A stretch of DNA of 64,000 bases from Planomonospora sp. ID82291 (GCF_015711645.1 NZ_JABTEX010000001.1:744001-808000); one strand, 5' to 3'; counted from the first letter of the stretch, positions 1 through 9,400 are shown. Program-made: numbers and translations. Notes: generated by a model from the sequence alone, not told the origin.

Positions 1-28
1 ACCGGTGGCGGGCGGCGGCGTCCGCGGG

Positions 29-988
29 TCAGCCGAACCGGTAGACCGTGCCGGAGGTGAACTCCTCGCCGGGGCGCAGCACCGTGGAGGGGAACTCCGG
101 CCGGTTCGGGGAGTCGGGGAAGTGCTGGGTCTCCAGGCACAGGCCCGCGTGCCTGCCGTAGTCCGTCTCCACGCCGTCGAGCATGTTGCCGGAGTAGAAC
201 TGCACGCCCGGCTCGGTGGTGGTGACCCGCATGACACGGCCGCTGACGGGCTCGCGGACCTCGATCTCGCCGCGCAGCACGTAGCAGTGGTCGTAGCCGC
301 CGTCCAGCGCCGGGTCGTCGATCCGCTCGCCGATCGCGCGCGGCGCCGTGAAGTCGAACGGGGTGCCCGCCACCGGGGCGAGCTCGCCGGTCGGGATCTT
401 GGTGGAGTCGACGGGCAGGTAGTGGTCGGCGTCCATCCGGACGACGTGCCCGAGCACGTCGCCGGAACCGGCGCCCGCGAGGTTGAAGTAGGAGTGGTTG
501 GTCAGGTTGAGCACGGTCGGCGCGTCGGTGGTCGCGCGGTAGTCCAGCACCAGGGCGTCGTCGGTCAGCGTGTAGGTGACGCTCGCGGTCAGCGTGCCCG
601 GGTAGCCCTCCTCGCCGTCCGGGCTCACGTACTCCAGCGTGATGGCCGACCGCGAGACGTCGGCGACCCGCCAGACCCGCGAGGAGAACCCGCCCGGCCC
701 GCCGTGCAGGCTGTTGGGCCCGTTGTTGAGCGGCAGCTCGTAGGCGGCCCCGTCCAGGGTGAACCGCCCGCCCGCGATGCGGTTGCCGTACCGCCCGACG
801 ACCGCGCCGAAGTAGCGGCTGCGCGTCAGGTAGTCGTCCAGGGTGTCGCAGCCGAGCACCACGTCGACCCCGGAGACCTCCAGGGACTGCACGACCGCGC
901 CGTAGCTGAGCACCGCGGCGCGCAGCCGGCCGCTGGACAGGACGTGCCGCTCGACGGGCTCTCCCGACGGCATGGTTCCGAAGTTCAC
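29..988 (-). CDS. galM: aldose 1-epimerase (mutarotase)
   Basis: A 319-residue cytoplasmic aldose 1-epimerase that should interconvert alpha and beta anomers of hexoses. The family signatures are visible: GNRIAGGRF near residue 70, NNGPNSLHGG near 90 with the catalytic His, and TNHSYFNLAG near 165 with the second His. Length is normal. The start is a GTG preceded by a GAGGAAAGG ribosome site. It lies 14 bases downstream of the LacI-type repressor gene on the same strand, so the two are probably co-transcribed and part of one sugar-utilisation unit with the divergent sugar-binding lipoprotein. The sugar itself cannot be read from the sequence. Confidence 0.93.
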   Translation of the reverse strand: MNFGTMPSGEPVERHVLSSGRLRAAVLSYGAVVQSLEVSGVDVVLGCDTLDDYLTRSRYFGAVVGRYGNRIAGGRFTLDGAAYELPLNNGPNSLHGGPGGFSSRVWRVADVSRSAITLEYVSPDGEEGYPGTLTASVTYTLTDDALVLDYRATTDAPTVLNLTNHSYFNLAGAGSGDVLGHVVRMDADHYLPVDSTKIPTGELAPVAGTPFDFTAPRAIGERIDDPALDGGYDHCYVLRGEIEVREPVSGRVMRVTTTEPGVQFYSGNMLDGVETDYGRHAGLCLETQHFPDSPNRPEFPSTVLRPGEEFTSGTVYRFG

Positions 989-1002
989 ACGTGCGCCTTT
1001 CC

Positions 1003-1986
1003 TCAGGAGCCGGCCGGTTCCGGAACCGGTCCGGTGGACTCCCGGACGACCAGACCGGTCGCCAGGGTGGCCAGGGTGGCGGTGCCGCCCTCGGCCACCG
1101 ACTGGAGCAGCAGGTCCACGGCCATCCGCCCGGCGGCGGCCGTGGGCATGGCCACGGTGGTGAGCCTGGGCCGGTTCAGCCGGCCGGAGACGATGTCGTC
1201 CACCCCGATGACACTGACGTCGCCGGGGACCCGCAGGCCCCGCTCGTGGAGCCCTTCGATCAGCCCCATGGCGACCAGGTCATTGTAGGCGAGCACGCCG
1301 GTCGCCCCGGAGGCGGTCACCTCCGGGGCGACCGCGAGACCGCCCTGCTCGGTGGGGACGTTGGGACCGAGGTAGACCAGGTCGACCCCGTCCACCGCCG
1401 CGGCGGCCTCCCGCATCCGCTTGCTCGTCCACGACCCGCTCGGCCCGGAGACGAGGGCGACCCTGCGGTGACCCAGCCCGGCCAGGTGCTCGATCGCCAG
1501 CCGGGCGCCCTGGCCGATGTCCATGAGCACCGTCGGCATGCCCTTGACCTCGCGGTTCACCACGACGAACGGCACGTCGGCGTGGAGCCGCTCGATGGCC
1601 CGGTTCGACAGCCGCGGGCTGCACAGCAGCACCCCGTCGACCTGCTTGGCGAGGGCCTTGATCAGCTCCTCCTCCACCTGCGGGTCCTCGTCGGTGTCGG
1701 CCACGAAGACGTGGTAGTCGCGCGTCCTGGCGTGCGCCTGGGCCGCCTTGATCAGCGGCGGGAAGAACGGGTTGGAGATGTCGGCGACGATCAGCCCGAG
1801 GTTGTGCGTCCGGCCGGTGGTCAGCGCGCGGGCCGCCCGGTTCGGGCGGTAGCCGAGGTCCTCGGCGACGGCGAGCACGCGGTTGCGCGTCTCGGCGTTG
1901 ACCAGATGGGGCGCGGAGAAGGTCCGGGAGACCGTGGAGACGTGCACGCCCGACGCCTGCGCCACGTCCCTGATCGTCGCTGCCAC
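1003..1986 (-). CDS. LacI-family transcriptional repressor
   Basis: A 327-residue LacI/GalR repressor. The N-terminal helix-turn-helix is ATIRDVAQASGVHVSTVSRT at residues 3-22, followed by the hinge region and a periplasmic-binding-protein-like sugar domain with motifs such as LGLIVADISNPFFPPL. I chose the GTG at 1986 over a longer open frame because AAGGAG sits just upstream and the protein then begins directly at the DNA-binding domain. It is divergent from an ABC sugar-binding protein and upstream of galM, and the intergenic region carries three CGGTTGC half-sites, so autoregulation plus control of the binding protein is likely. Confidence 0.93.
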   Translation of the reverse strand: MAATIRDVAQASGVHVSTVSRTFSAPHLVNAETRNRVLAVAEDLGYRPNRAARALTTGRTHNLGLIVADISNPFFPPLIKAAQAHARTRDYHVFVADTDEDPQVEEELIKALAKQVDGVLLCSPRLSNRAIERLHADVPFVVVNREVKGMPTVLMDIGQGARLAIEHLAGLGHRRVALVSGPSGSWTSKRMREAAAAVDGVDLVYLGPNVPTEQGGLAVAPEVTASGATGVLAYNDLVAMGLIEGLHERGLRVPGDVSVIGVDDIVSGRLNRPRLTTVAMPTAAAGRMAVDLLLQSVAEGGTATLATLATGLVVRESTGPVPEPAGS

Positions 1987-2048
1987 GCTGCTCCTTAGCC
2001 GGGCTCCTCGGCCGGGGGCCACCGGGCTTGGCAGCAGGGTAGTACAAA

Positions 2049-2216
2049 CGGTTGCATCGCTGTCAACGCCGCGCATCAGGGCCTTCGGCGGGATGGGAAC
2101 GGTTGCCCTCTCCGCGGCCCGCGCAGCCCTGTCGAGCCCCAGGCCAGAGGAGGTTTATCAAATTGCTCTCTTGACGTCGCGCACCGATGCCCGCAATGTT
2201 TCACGCAACCGGTTGC
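2049..2216. promoter_or_regulatory. LacI-type operator cluster in a 427-base divergent intergenic region
   Basis: The gap 1987-2413 separates the lacI-like gene from the sugar-binding gene. It holds CGGTTGC three times in the same orientation, at 2049-2055, 2100-2106 and 2210-2216. The last is part of a perfect 12-base palindrome GCAACCGGTTGC at 2205-2216, of the kind LacI-family repressors bind. Two sites lie close to the repressor gene and the palindrome lies about 200 bases before the transporter gene, which would allow looping or control of two promoters. No reading frame in the gap looks coding. Confidence 0.6.
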
Positions 2217-2413
2217 ATGTCCTCGGCGTCGAGCGGAAGGAGCCGGCCCGCCGATGGCGGCCGATACGGCGGATCTCAGGATACGCCGCCGTCGGAGTCG
2301 CGCGGCCCGGACGCCCCGCCCGCCGATCTCCCGCCCGCCGACCGCACCGGCCGTCGTCGCGTCGGGACGTATCCTTCGCCGAGAGGTACGTCGGGTTGAG
2401 AGGTTCGAGAGCA

Positions 2414-3733
2414 ATGACCACACGCTCCAGGCGCCTGGCGGTCCTCGCCACCGCGCTCGTGCTCGGGGCCGGCACCGCCGCCTGCGGGGCCGGGGATTCC
2501 GGCGTCGGCCCCGACGGCAAGACCGTCATCACCTTCTGGGACGACAACGGCGGTCCCGCCCGCACCCCGGTGTGGCAGCGCGTCATCGCCGAGTTCCAGC
2601 GGGCCAACCCGGCCATCGAGGTCAGGTACGTCGGCATCCCGATCTCCCAGGCGCAGCAGAAGTACGACGCCGCGATCGCCGGCGGCGAGCTGCCCGACGT
2701 GGGCGGCGTCACCAGCGCGATGCTCTCCCACCTGGTCGCGCAGGAGGCGCTGGAGCCGGTCGACGACCGCATCGCGGACGGCGCGCTGAACGGCAGGCTG
2801 AACGAGCAGGTGCTCAACACGGTGAAGTCGACCGTGGCGGACGGCAGGGTCTACATGGTGCCGATGTCCACCAACATGGGCGTGCTGTGGTACCGGAAGG
2901 ACTGGTTCTCCACGGCGGGCCTGCAGGTCCCGCAGAACTGGGACGACTTCTACACCGCGGCCGAGACGCTGACCCGCGCGGACAAGAAGCGCTACGGCTA
3001 CACCATCCGGGGCGGCGCGGGCTCCATCGCGCAGCTGCTGGAGGTGCTGTACGCCCAGTCCGGCATCACCCAGGTCTTCGACGCCGCGGGCCGGGCCACC
3101 GTCAACGACCCGCGGAACGTGACGGCGCTGGAGAAGTACGCCGCCCTCTACAACAACGCCACCCCCGAGGACGACTACGACAACGACTACGTGAAGATGG
3201 TCGCCCAGTTCGACGGCGGCACCATCGGGATGATGCAGCACAACCTGGGCTCCTACAACGACCACGTCAAGACGCTCGGCGAGGACAGGGTCGCGGCCAT
3301 GGCCATGCCGAAGTCCGGGAACGGCGTGCGCACGATCCTGTCGAACCCGGTCTACGGCATCGGCCTGTTCGCCGGCGGCGAGAAGCAGGACGCCGCCTTC
3401 GCCTTCGCCGAGTTCGTCGCCTCCAAGGCGATGAACAGCCACTGGGCGGAGAAGACCGGCGTGCTGCCGGCCAACACCGAGGTCAACGGCGAGCGCTGGA
3501 TCAAGAAGCTGCAGCACGTCGACATGGCGGTCAAGGTGCTCAACGACCCGGCGACCAAGGTCGTGCAGATGCCGTACCACCTGCCGGAGTTCAACACGAT
3601 CACCAAGACCGACGCGGAGCCGCAGTTCCAGAAGGTCCTGCTCGGCGAGCTGTCCGCCAAGGAGTTCCTGGACGAGATGGCGGCCAAGCTGACCGCGGCC
3701 CAGGCCGCCTACACACAGCGCAACGGCGGCTGA
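2414..3733 (+). CDS. ABC transporter sugar-binding lipoprotein (orphan)
   Basis: A 439-residue extracellular solute-binding protein of the sugar type. A basic N-terminus (MTTRSRRL), a hydrophobic stretch and Cys24 in the context GTAAC indicate a lipoprotein signal. The mature part begins with a typical strand (VITFWDDNGG) and has the family segment PMSTNMGVLWYRKDWF. The ATG at 2414 was chosen because it gives the signal peptide directly; longer frames upstream would bury it. The permease and ATPase genes that normally follow are missing, since the next gene is a helicase, so the membrane part must be encoded elsewhere. Regulation by the divergent LacI protein is likely. Confidence 0.93.
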   Translation: MTTRSRRLAVLATALVLGAGTAACGAGDSGVGPDGKTVITFWDDNGGPARTPVWQRVIAEFQRANPAIEVRYVGIPISQAQQKYDAAIAGGELPDVGGVTSAMLSHLVAQEALEPVDDRIADGALNGRLNEQVLNTVKSTVADGRVYMVPMSTNMGVLWYRKDWFSTAGLQVPQNWDDFYTAAETLTRADKKRYGYTIRGGAGSIAQLLEVLYAQSGITQVFDAAGRATVNDPRNVTALEKYAALYNNATPEDDYDNDYVKMVAQFDGGTIGMMQHNLGSYNDHVKTLGEDRVAAMAMPKSGNGVRTILSNPVYGIGLFAGGEKQDAAFAFAEFVASKAMNSHWAEKTGVLPANTEVNGERWIKKLQHVDMAVKVLNDPATKVVQMPYHLPEFNTITKTDAEPQFQKVLLGELSAKEFLDEMAAKLTAAQAAYTQRNGG

Positions 3734-3740
3734 CCCGCCC

Positions 3741-3765
3741 GCCGGGTCCCTCACACGGACCCGGC
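3741..3765 (+). terminator. hairpin after the sugar-binding gene
   Basis: A perfect nine-base stem, GCCGGGTCC paired with GGACCCGGC, with a seven-base loop, starts eight bases after the stop codon. No T-run follows, as is usual in such G+C-rich genomes. The right arm belongs to a 19-base direct repeat (3754-3772 and 3788-3806). Confidence 0.5.
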
Positions 3766-3955
3766 CGCTCGTCCCCCGGGCCCCGCGCACGGACCCGGCC
3801 GCTCGTGCCCCCGCGCCGCGACCGGCCGGGGGCGGGAGCCGTACGGCGCCGGCGCCTCGGTTCGAACCTTTCGTCAGGATCGGCACACCTCAGCGTCACC
3901 GATCGATTACGGTTCGACCGTCCCGCCGTACCCGACCTCTCCCCGGAGGAGCCCC

Positions 3956-5425
3956 GTGCCCGCACCGACGATCGAGCAGGAGGCCGCCGTCGCCGCCTTC
4001 CGCGGCGGCGAGAACCTCACGCTGCAGGCCGGAGCGGGGACGGGCAAGACCACCACGCTCACGATGCTCGCCGCCGCCACCCCGCGGCGCGGGCTGTACC
4101 TGGCCTTCAACAAGGGCATCGCCGTGGCCGCCGCCCGGGTCTTCCCGCCGACCGTGCAGTGCCGGACCACGCACTCGCTCGCCTACCGGGCCGTGGGCCA
4201 CCGCTACCGGGAGCGGATGGCGAACGCCGTCCGGGTCCCGAGCTGGCAGGTGGGCGCCCGTCTCGGCATCGCCCCGAACCTGGCGGTGCGCATCGGCGAA
4301 CGCACGATCACCGGCAGGACCGCGTCCATGGCCGCCCTGCAGGCGGTCAGCCGGTTCTGCCACTCCGCGGCCCCGGAGATCACCGCCGGTCACGTCCCCC
4401 GGCTGCGCGGCCTGGAGGCCGACCCCCTGCACGCCGAACTGGCCGAGCTCGTCCTGCCCTACGCCCGCAGGGCCTGGGCCGACCTGCAGAACCCGTACGA
4501 GGGCGCCGTGCGTTTCGCCCACGACCACTACCTGAAGATGTGGGCGCTGACCGAGCCCCGGATCGAGGCCGACTTCCTCCTGCTCGACGAGGCCCAGGAC
4601 ACCAACCCCGCGGTCGAGCGGCTCTTCACCCGCCAGCGGGGGCACGCCCAGCTCGTCATGGTCGGCGACTCCGCCCAGGCGATCTACGGCTGGCGGGGCG
4701 CCCGCGACGTCATGGCCGGTTTCGACGGCGCCCGGCTGACCCTCTCGCGGTCCTTCCGGTTCGGCCCGGCGCTGGCCGGGGAGGCCAACCGCTGGCTGGC
4801 CCTGGTCGACGCCCCCATCCGGTTGAGCGGGACCCCGGAGGTCCCCACCGAGGTGGCCGCGGTGGAGCGCCCGGACGCGGTCCTGTGCCGGACCAACCTG
4901 GGCGCGATGACCGAGGTCATGGCCCTGCTGCGGACGGGCCGGCGGGTCGGCCTGGTCGGCGGCGGGGAGAGCCTGGCCTCGCTGGCCAGGGCCGCCCGCG
5001 ACCTCAGGGCCGGCCGGCGCACCTGGCACCCGGAGCTGACCCTCTTCGAGACCTGGGGCGAGCTGCAGGACTACGCGCAGTGCGACCCGGCCGGCCGCGA
5101 CCTGCGGCCCCTGGTCGACCTGGTCGACGAGCACGGCCCCGACGTCATCCTGGACGCGCTCGCCCGGCTGTCCGGCGAGGCCGAGGCCGAGGTCGTCGTC
5201 TCCACCGCGCACAAGGCCAAGGGCCGCGAGTGGGCGCGGGTGCGCGTCAGCGGGGACTTCCGGGCCGTCGAGCCCGAGATCGCGGAGGGCGACGACGGCG
5301 AGCGCCGCCAGGGCCGGGTCGACGGCGACGAGGCGCGGCTGGCCTACGTCGCGGTGACCCGTGCCCGCCACCGCCTGGACCTCGGCGGCCTGTCCTGGAT
5401 CGACCGGTACGCCCCGACCTCCTGA
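3956..5425 (+). CDS. UvrD/Rep-like superfamily 1 DNA helicase, compact form
   Basis: A 489-residue ATP-dependent helicase with all SF1A motifs in order: motif I AGAGTGKT (residues 25-32), motif II DEAQD (211-215), motif III VGDSAQAIYGWRGA, motif IV SRSFRFGP, motif V STAHKAKGREW and motif VI YVAVTRAR near the C-terminus. The start is a GTG with CGGAGGA upstream. It is much shorter than UvrD or PcrA (over 700 residues) because the 1B and 2B insertions are reduced, which resembles the helicase core of FBH1-type proteins. That likeness is a family impression only. It stands alone between convergent or unrelated genes, so its exact repair role is unknown. Confidence 0.88.
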   Translation: MPAPTIEQEAAVAAFRGGENLTLQAGAGTGKTTTLTMLAAATPRRGLYLAFNKGIAVAAARVFPPTVQCRTTHSLAYRAVGHRYRERMANAVRVPSWQVGARLGIAPNLAVRIGERTITGRTASMAALQAVSRFCHSAAPEITAGHVPRLRGLEADPLHAELAELVLPYARRAWADLQNPYEGAVRFAHDHYLKMWALTEPRIEADFLLLDEAQDTNPAVERLFTRQRGHAQLVMVGDSAQAIYGWRGARDVMAGFDGARLTLSRSFRFGPALAGEANRWLALVDAPIRLSGTPEVPTEVAAVERPDAVLCRTNLGAMTEVMALLRTGRRVGLVGGGESLASLARAARDLRAGRRTWHPELTLFETWGELQDYAQCDPAGRDLRPLVDLVDEHGPDVILDALARLSGEAEAEVVVSTAHKAKGREWARVRVSGDFRAVEPEIAEGDDGERRQGRVDGDEARLAYVAVTRARHRLDLGGLSWIDRYAPTS

Positions 5426-5529
5426 CCGGGGCACCCACCGGCCGTCCACGTCACCGACCAGGATCATCCGCCGGATCACCCGTGCCCCCGACCGGGCGCA
5501 GGCCCCGCCGCCCGGTCCGCGGCGGACGG

Positions 5530-6750
5530 TCAGTCCTCCCAGCGGCGCAGGCTCGGCCAGGCCAGCAGACTGACCAGCAGGCGCAGCGCGGCGCAGACGA
5601 TCCAGGGGGCGACCAGCCCGAAGGCGTCGGCGACCAGGCCGCCGCAGACCGCGCCGAGCGGGATGGCGCCGAAGGAGATCATGCGGCCCGCTCCGCCGAC
5701 CCGGCCCAGCAGCTCGGCCGGGATCAGGCGCTGGCGCAGGGAGGAGGCCATGACGTTCCACAGCGCCACGGACAGCGAGAAGACCGTGAAGAGCGCCACC
5801 ACCGTGACCGCGCTCCTGCCGACCAGGGCGATGCCCAGCCAGCTCAGCGGGATCACCAGCTGGACGCCGAGCGCGATCGGCCGCCCGCCGAACCGCAGCA
5901 CGACGCGCCCGGCCACCAGGCTGCCGGCCACGCCGCCGACCGCCATGGCGGCCACCAGCAGGCCGTACCCTCCGGCTCCGACCCCCAGCACGTCGCGGGC
6001 GAACAGCACCAGCGTGGACATGGCCATGGTCTCGCAGAAGTTGCCGGCCCCGGCGATCAGCGTGAGGGTGCGGGGCAGCCGGTTGCGGGCCAGCCAGCGC
6101 AGCCCCTCCCCGATCTCGGCGAGCATGCGCCCGCGCGGCCGGGAGCGCTCGACCGCGCCGCCCGCGCGGATCCGGGTGATCAGCGCGAGCGCCAGCAGGA
6201 ACATCGCGGCGTCCAGCCAGAACGGCAGCGGCATCGCCAGGGCGAACAGCGCCGAACCGAGGGGCGGTCCGCCGAACTCCCCCAGCACCGACTCGGTGGC
6301 GACCCTGCGCCCGTTGGCGGTCTCCAGCGCCGCCTTCGGCACGACGGAGACGATCAGCGCCTCCCCGGCCCCGGTGACCAGCAGACCGGCCGCGCCGACG
6401 CCGAAGGCCAGGACGAACAGCATCCAGATCCGGGCCGCGCCGAACGTCACCAGCAGCGCCAGCACGGCGATCAGGAACACGTGCGCGCCCTGGGCGGCCA
6501 TCATCAGGCGCCGCCGGTCGAACCGGTCGACCCAGGCCCCCATCGGCAGGCTGAGCAGCAGCCACGGCAGGGTGGCCGCGGCGGTGACGCCGGAGACCAG
6601 CACGGGGTCGTCGGTGGTCGCGGCGGCGAGCAGCGGCATGGCGGCCAGCAGCGCGCCGTCGCCCAGCGTGGACAGGGCCCCGGCGCCCCACAGGTGACGC
6701 CAGTCCCTGCCCAGGCCCCTCGCGGGGGCCGGGGTGTCAGCAATGGTCAT
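5530..6750 (-). CDS. MFS transporter (DHA3-like drug exporter type)
   Basis: A major facilitator superfamily membrane protein of about 406 residues with some twelve hydrophobic segments. The loop 2-3 signature is recognisable as GAWVDRFDRRRL near residue 65. It resembles the drug or siderophore exporter group (MFS_3). Two starts are possible, ATG at 6750 or ATG at 6771; neither has a clear ribosome site, and I took the shorter because it leaves room for the divergent promoter. The divergent ArsR-type gene 70 bases away probably regulates it. The exported substrate is unknown. Confidence 0.88.
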   Translation of the reverse strand: MTIADTPAPARGLGRDWRHLWGAGALSTLGDGALLAAMPLLAAATTDDPVLVSGVTAAATLPWLLLSLPMGAWVDRFDRRRLMMAAQGAHVFLIAVLALLVTFGAARIWMLFVLAFGVGAAGLLVTGAGEALIVSVVPKAALETANGRRVATESVLGEFGGPPLGSALFALAMPLPFWLDAAMFLLALALITRIRAGGAVERSRPRGRMLAEIGEGLRWLARNRLPRTLTLIAGAGNFCETMAMSTLVLFARDVLGVGAGGYGLLVAAMAVGGVAGSLVAGRVVLRFGGRPIALGVQLVIPLSWLGIALVGRSAVTVVALFTVFSLSVALWNVMASSLRQRLIPAELLGRVGGAGRMISFGAIPLGAVCGGLVADAFGLVAPWIVCAALRLLVSLLAWPSLRRWED

Positions 6751-6821
6751 GCCGGACAGCGTGCGCCGCATCGGGCGGGCGGCGTTATCGTTTAGCCGGT
6801 TCTACAACATCGGAGGCTCGG

Positions 6822-7781
6822 ATGGCGGTCACGATCACGCTGTCCCGGACGGAGACGGCCCGCGTCCGGTTCGCCTACTCGCCTCTCGCCGAGACCGTCT
6901 TCGCCGTCAAGCTCCTGTTCCGCGGCGGCGCGAACGCGGTGCACCACCGCTGGGCGCGGCAGGCCGCCACGGCGGTGGCCGGGGATCCCGACCTGCCGCT
7001 CCTGGCCGACCTGACGTCCGAGTGCGTGCCGGCCTTCCTGCTGCCGCCGCCCCCCGGCCCGGAACCCGTCTTCGCCGACGAGCTGGACCGGGTGCGGCGC
7101 ACCCCGCACGACCGCTTCCGCGCCGAGCTCGACCGGGTCGTCGGCCCGGACGGGCGTCCGGAGCTGCGCGCCGATCCGGAGGCGGCCCTGGAGCGGCTGG
7201 CCGGCGCGCTGCGGCGCCACCACGACCGGCTGATCGCCCCGCACTGGGGGCGGATGCGGGCGATCCTGCTCGCCGACGTCGAGCACCGGGCGCGGACGCT
7301 GGCCGCCCGCGGCGTGGAGGGCCTCTTCGCCGCCCTGCACGAGAACATCACCTGGCGGGAGGGGGACCTCGTGGTGAGCGGGCGGCGCACGCCCGGGTCC
7401 TTCACCGTCGACCTGGGCGGCCACGGGCTCGTGCTCTTCCCGACGATCTTCTGCTGGCCGTACATCTGCATCGACATGGAGCCCTGGGCCGCCGGGTCCC
7501 TGCGCTACCCGGCACGCGGGCTCGGCACGCTCTGGGAGCCGGCGGGACCGGTGCCCGAAGGGCTGGCGGCGGTGCTGGGCCGGACGAAGGCGGCGCTGCT
7601 GGAGGCCCTCGGCGAGCCGCGCCCCACCGGGGAGCTGGCCCGGCGCCTGGGCATCACGGCCAGCGCGGTCTCCCAGCACGTGGGCGCGCTCCGGGAGGCG
7701 GGCCTGGTGACCACCCGCCGCGACGGCCGTACGGCCCTGCACCTGCGCACCGAGCGCGGGACCCGCCTCACCCAGGCCTGA
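6822..7781 (+). CDS. ArsR-like winged-helix regulator with DUF5937-type N-terminal domain
   Basis: A 319-residue regulator. The first about 240 residues form a domain without recognised motifs (segments RFAYSPLAETVFAVKLL and CIDMEPWAAGSLRYPARG), as in the DUF5937 group. The C-terminus is an ArsR-type winged helix, with PTGELARRLGITASAVSQHV as recognition helices near residue 270 and a wing TRRDGRTALHL. ATCGGAGG precedes the ATG. It is divergent from the MFS exporter and very likely its local regulator. No metal-binding Cys pair is present, so an organic ligand is more probable than a metal. Confidence 0.85.
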   Translation: MAVTITLSRTETARVRFAYSPLAETVFAVKLLFRGGANAVHHRWARQAATAVAGDPDLPLLADLTSECVPAFLLPPPPGPEPVFADELDRVRRTPHDRFRAELDRVVGPDGRPELRADPEAALERLAGALRRHHDRLIAPHWGRMRAILLADVEHRARTLAARGVEGLFAALHENITWREGDLVVSGRRTPGSFTVDLGGHGLVLFPTIFCWPYICIDMEPWAAGSLRYPARGLGTLWEPAGPVPEGLAAVLGRTKAALLEALGEPRPTGELARRLGITASAVSQHVGALREAGLVTTRRDGRTALHLRTERGTRLTQA

Positions 7782-7868
7782 GCACCGGCGCCTCTCCGGC
7801 GGCGCGTGGTCCTCTCCGGCACGGAGGAGGGCAGGCCCGCCTCACCGACGTGCTGCGAGCGGACCGGG

Positions 7869-7901
7869 CGGCGGCACCGGGGCCGGTTCCCGGTGCCGCC
7901 G
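7869..7901. terminator. bidirectional terminator hairpin
   Basis: A perfect 12-base stem GGCGGCACCGGG / CCCGGTGCCGCC (7870-7881 and 7889-7900), extendable by one more pair, with a seven-base loop. It lies between two convergent genes and can serve both. Confidence 0.65.
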
Positions 7902-7909
7902 GCCGGGGA

Positions 7910-9400
7910 TCAGAGGGTGAGCGTCCCGTCGACGCGGCGGGGGACGCCGAGCGGGTTGTCGTCGCGCAGCTCCGGCGGGAGCAGCTCGGCGGGCCAGTCC
8001 TGGTAGGAGGTGGGCACCAGCCAGCGGCGGATGGCCGCGGCGCCGACCGAGGTGTGCGCGGGGGCGGTGCTGGAGGGCCACGGGCCGCCGTGGTGCATGG
8101 CCCAGCGCACGGCGACGCCGGTCGGCCAGCCGTTCCAGATCACCCGGCCCGCCTTGCGGGTCAGCACCTCGGCGACCTCCTCCGCCTCGGCCGGGTCGGT
8201 CGCGTGCACGGTCGCGGTGAGCGAGCCGTCCAGCCGCTCCAGTACGGCGGGCAGCGCGGCCGGGTCGCGGTAGGTGACCACGACCCCCGCCGGGCCGAAG
8301 CACTCCTCGGCCACCCGCGGCAGGGCCGCGGCGAACGCCTCCAGGCCGATGGTGAAGAGCTGGGGGGTCACCGCGTAGGCGCCCTCGCCGGGCCGGCCCT
8401 CGGCCAGCCGGTCGAGCGCCGACAGCCGCTCCAGCTCGTGCAGGAAGCCCTCGCGCATGCGCGCGGTCAGCATCGGCCCGCCGGTGGTGGCGGCGACCGC
8501 CTCGGCCAGGGAGACGAGCAGCCCGGCGTCCTCGGGCACGAACAGCAGGCCCGGGTTGGTGCAGAACTGGCCGACGCCCAGGGTGAGCGAGGCCGCGAAC
8601 CCCTCGGCGAGGCCCTCGCGGCGGGCCGAGGGGAGCACGACCACCGGGTTGACGCTGCCCAGCTCGCCGTAGAACGGGATGGGGTCGGGCCGTTCGTCGA
8701 TCATGGCCTGGATGGCCTTGCCGCCCGGGATGGACCCGGTGAAGCCCACGCCCACCACGTCGGGGTGGCGGACCAGGCACCCGCCGGCCTCGCGGCCCCA
8801 GACCAGGCCGAGCAGGGCCTCGTCCGGCAGGGCGGCCCGGATGACCTCCGCGCAGAGCGCCGAGGTGCGGGGGTGGCCGTCGTGGCCCTTGACCACCACG
8901 GCGCACCCGGCGGCCAGCGCCGAGGCGGTGTCGCCGCCGGCCACGGAGAAGGCGAAGGGGAAGTTGCTCGCCGCGTAGACGCCGACCACGCCGGGCAGCG
9001 GGCGGTTCATCCGGCGCAGGTCCGGCACCGGGGGCTGGGCGGTGGCGTGGTCGATGACGGCCTCGACGTGGCCGCCGTCCCGCAGCACGGCGGCGAAGAG
9101 CCTGAACTGCCCGGCGGCGCGGGCCACCTCGCCGCGCAGCCGTACCTCGCCCAGTGCGGTCTCGGCGTCGGCGACCCGCCAGAGCTCCTCGACGTTCTTG
9201 TCCAGCGCGTCGGCCACCGCCTCCAGTACCCGGGCGCGGCTCGGCCCGTCGCCTCCGGGGCGCTCGGCGCCGGGCGTCGCCCGCCAGGCGCGGCCGGCCG
9301 CGTGGGCGGCGCGGACGATCGCGTCCGCCTCGGCCGCGGTGGTCGGGGGGATGGGGTCGCCGACGGTCTCGCCGGTCCTGGGGTCGTATGAGCGGATCAT
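7910..9400 (-). CDS. NADP-dependent aldehyde dehydrogenase (2-oxoglutarate semialdehyde dehydrogenase-like)
   Basis: A 496-residue aldehyde dehydrogenase. The catalytic Cys is in GVGQFCTNPG and the catalytic Glu in FYGELGSVNP. The N-terminal portion (RSYDPRTGETVGD, then the acceptor-binding region NFPFAFSVAGGDTASALAAG) matches the branch that oxidises 2-oxoglutarate semialdehyde or fatty aldehydes with NADP. The start ATG at 9400 has GAAAGG in front, and an upstream extension is unlikely. A cre-like palindrome lies about 60 bases upstream, so LacI-family control is plausible. A role in the last step of pentose or hexarate oxidation is inferred from the family, not from neighbours. Confidence 0.88.
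   Translation of the reverse strand: MIRSYDPRTGETVGDPIPPTTAAEADAIVRAAHAAGRAWRATPGAERPGGDGPSRARVLEAVADALDKNVEELWRVADAETALGEVRLRGEVARAAGQFRLFAAVLRDGGHVEAVIDHATAQPPVPDLRRMNRPLPGVVGVYAASNFPFAFSVAGGDTASALAAGCAVVVKGHDGHPRTSALCAEVIRAALPDEALLGLVWGREAGGCLVRHPDVVGVGFTGSIPGGKAIQAMIDERPDPIPFYGELGSVNPVVVLPSARREGLAEGFAASLTLGVGQFCTNPGLLFVPEDAGLLVSLAEAVAATTGGPMLTARMREGFLHELERLSALDRLAEGRPGEGAYAVTPQLFTIGLEAFAAALPRVAEECFGPAGVVVTYRDPAALPAVLERLDGSLTATVHATDPAEAEEVAEVLTRKAGRVIWNGWPTGVAVRWAMHHGGPWPSSTAPAHTSVGAAAIRRWLVPTSYQDWPAELLPPELRDDNPLGVPRRVDGTLTL

Noticed and set aside
2254-6795. A 1513-codon open frame on the plus strand
   Set aside because: It runs across the sugar-binding and helicase genes in another frame, is Arg/Gly/Pro-rich, and has no motif. 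It is an effect of high G+C.
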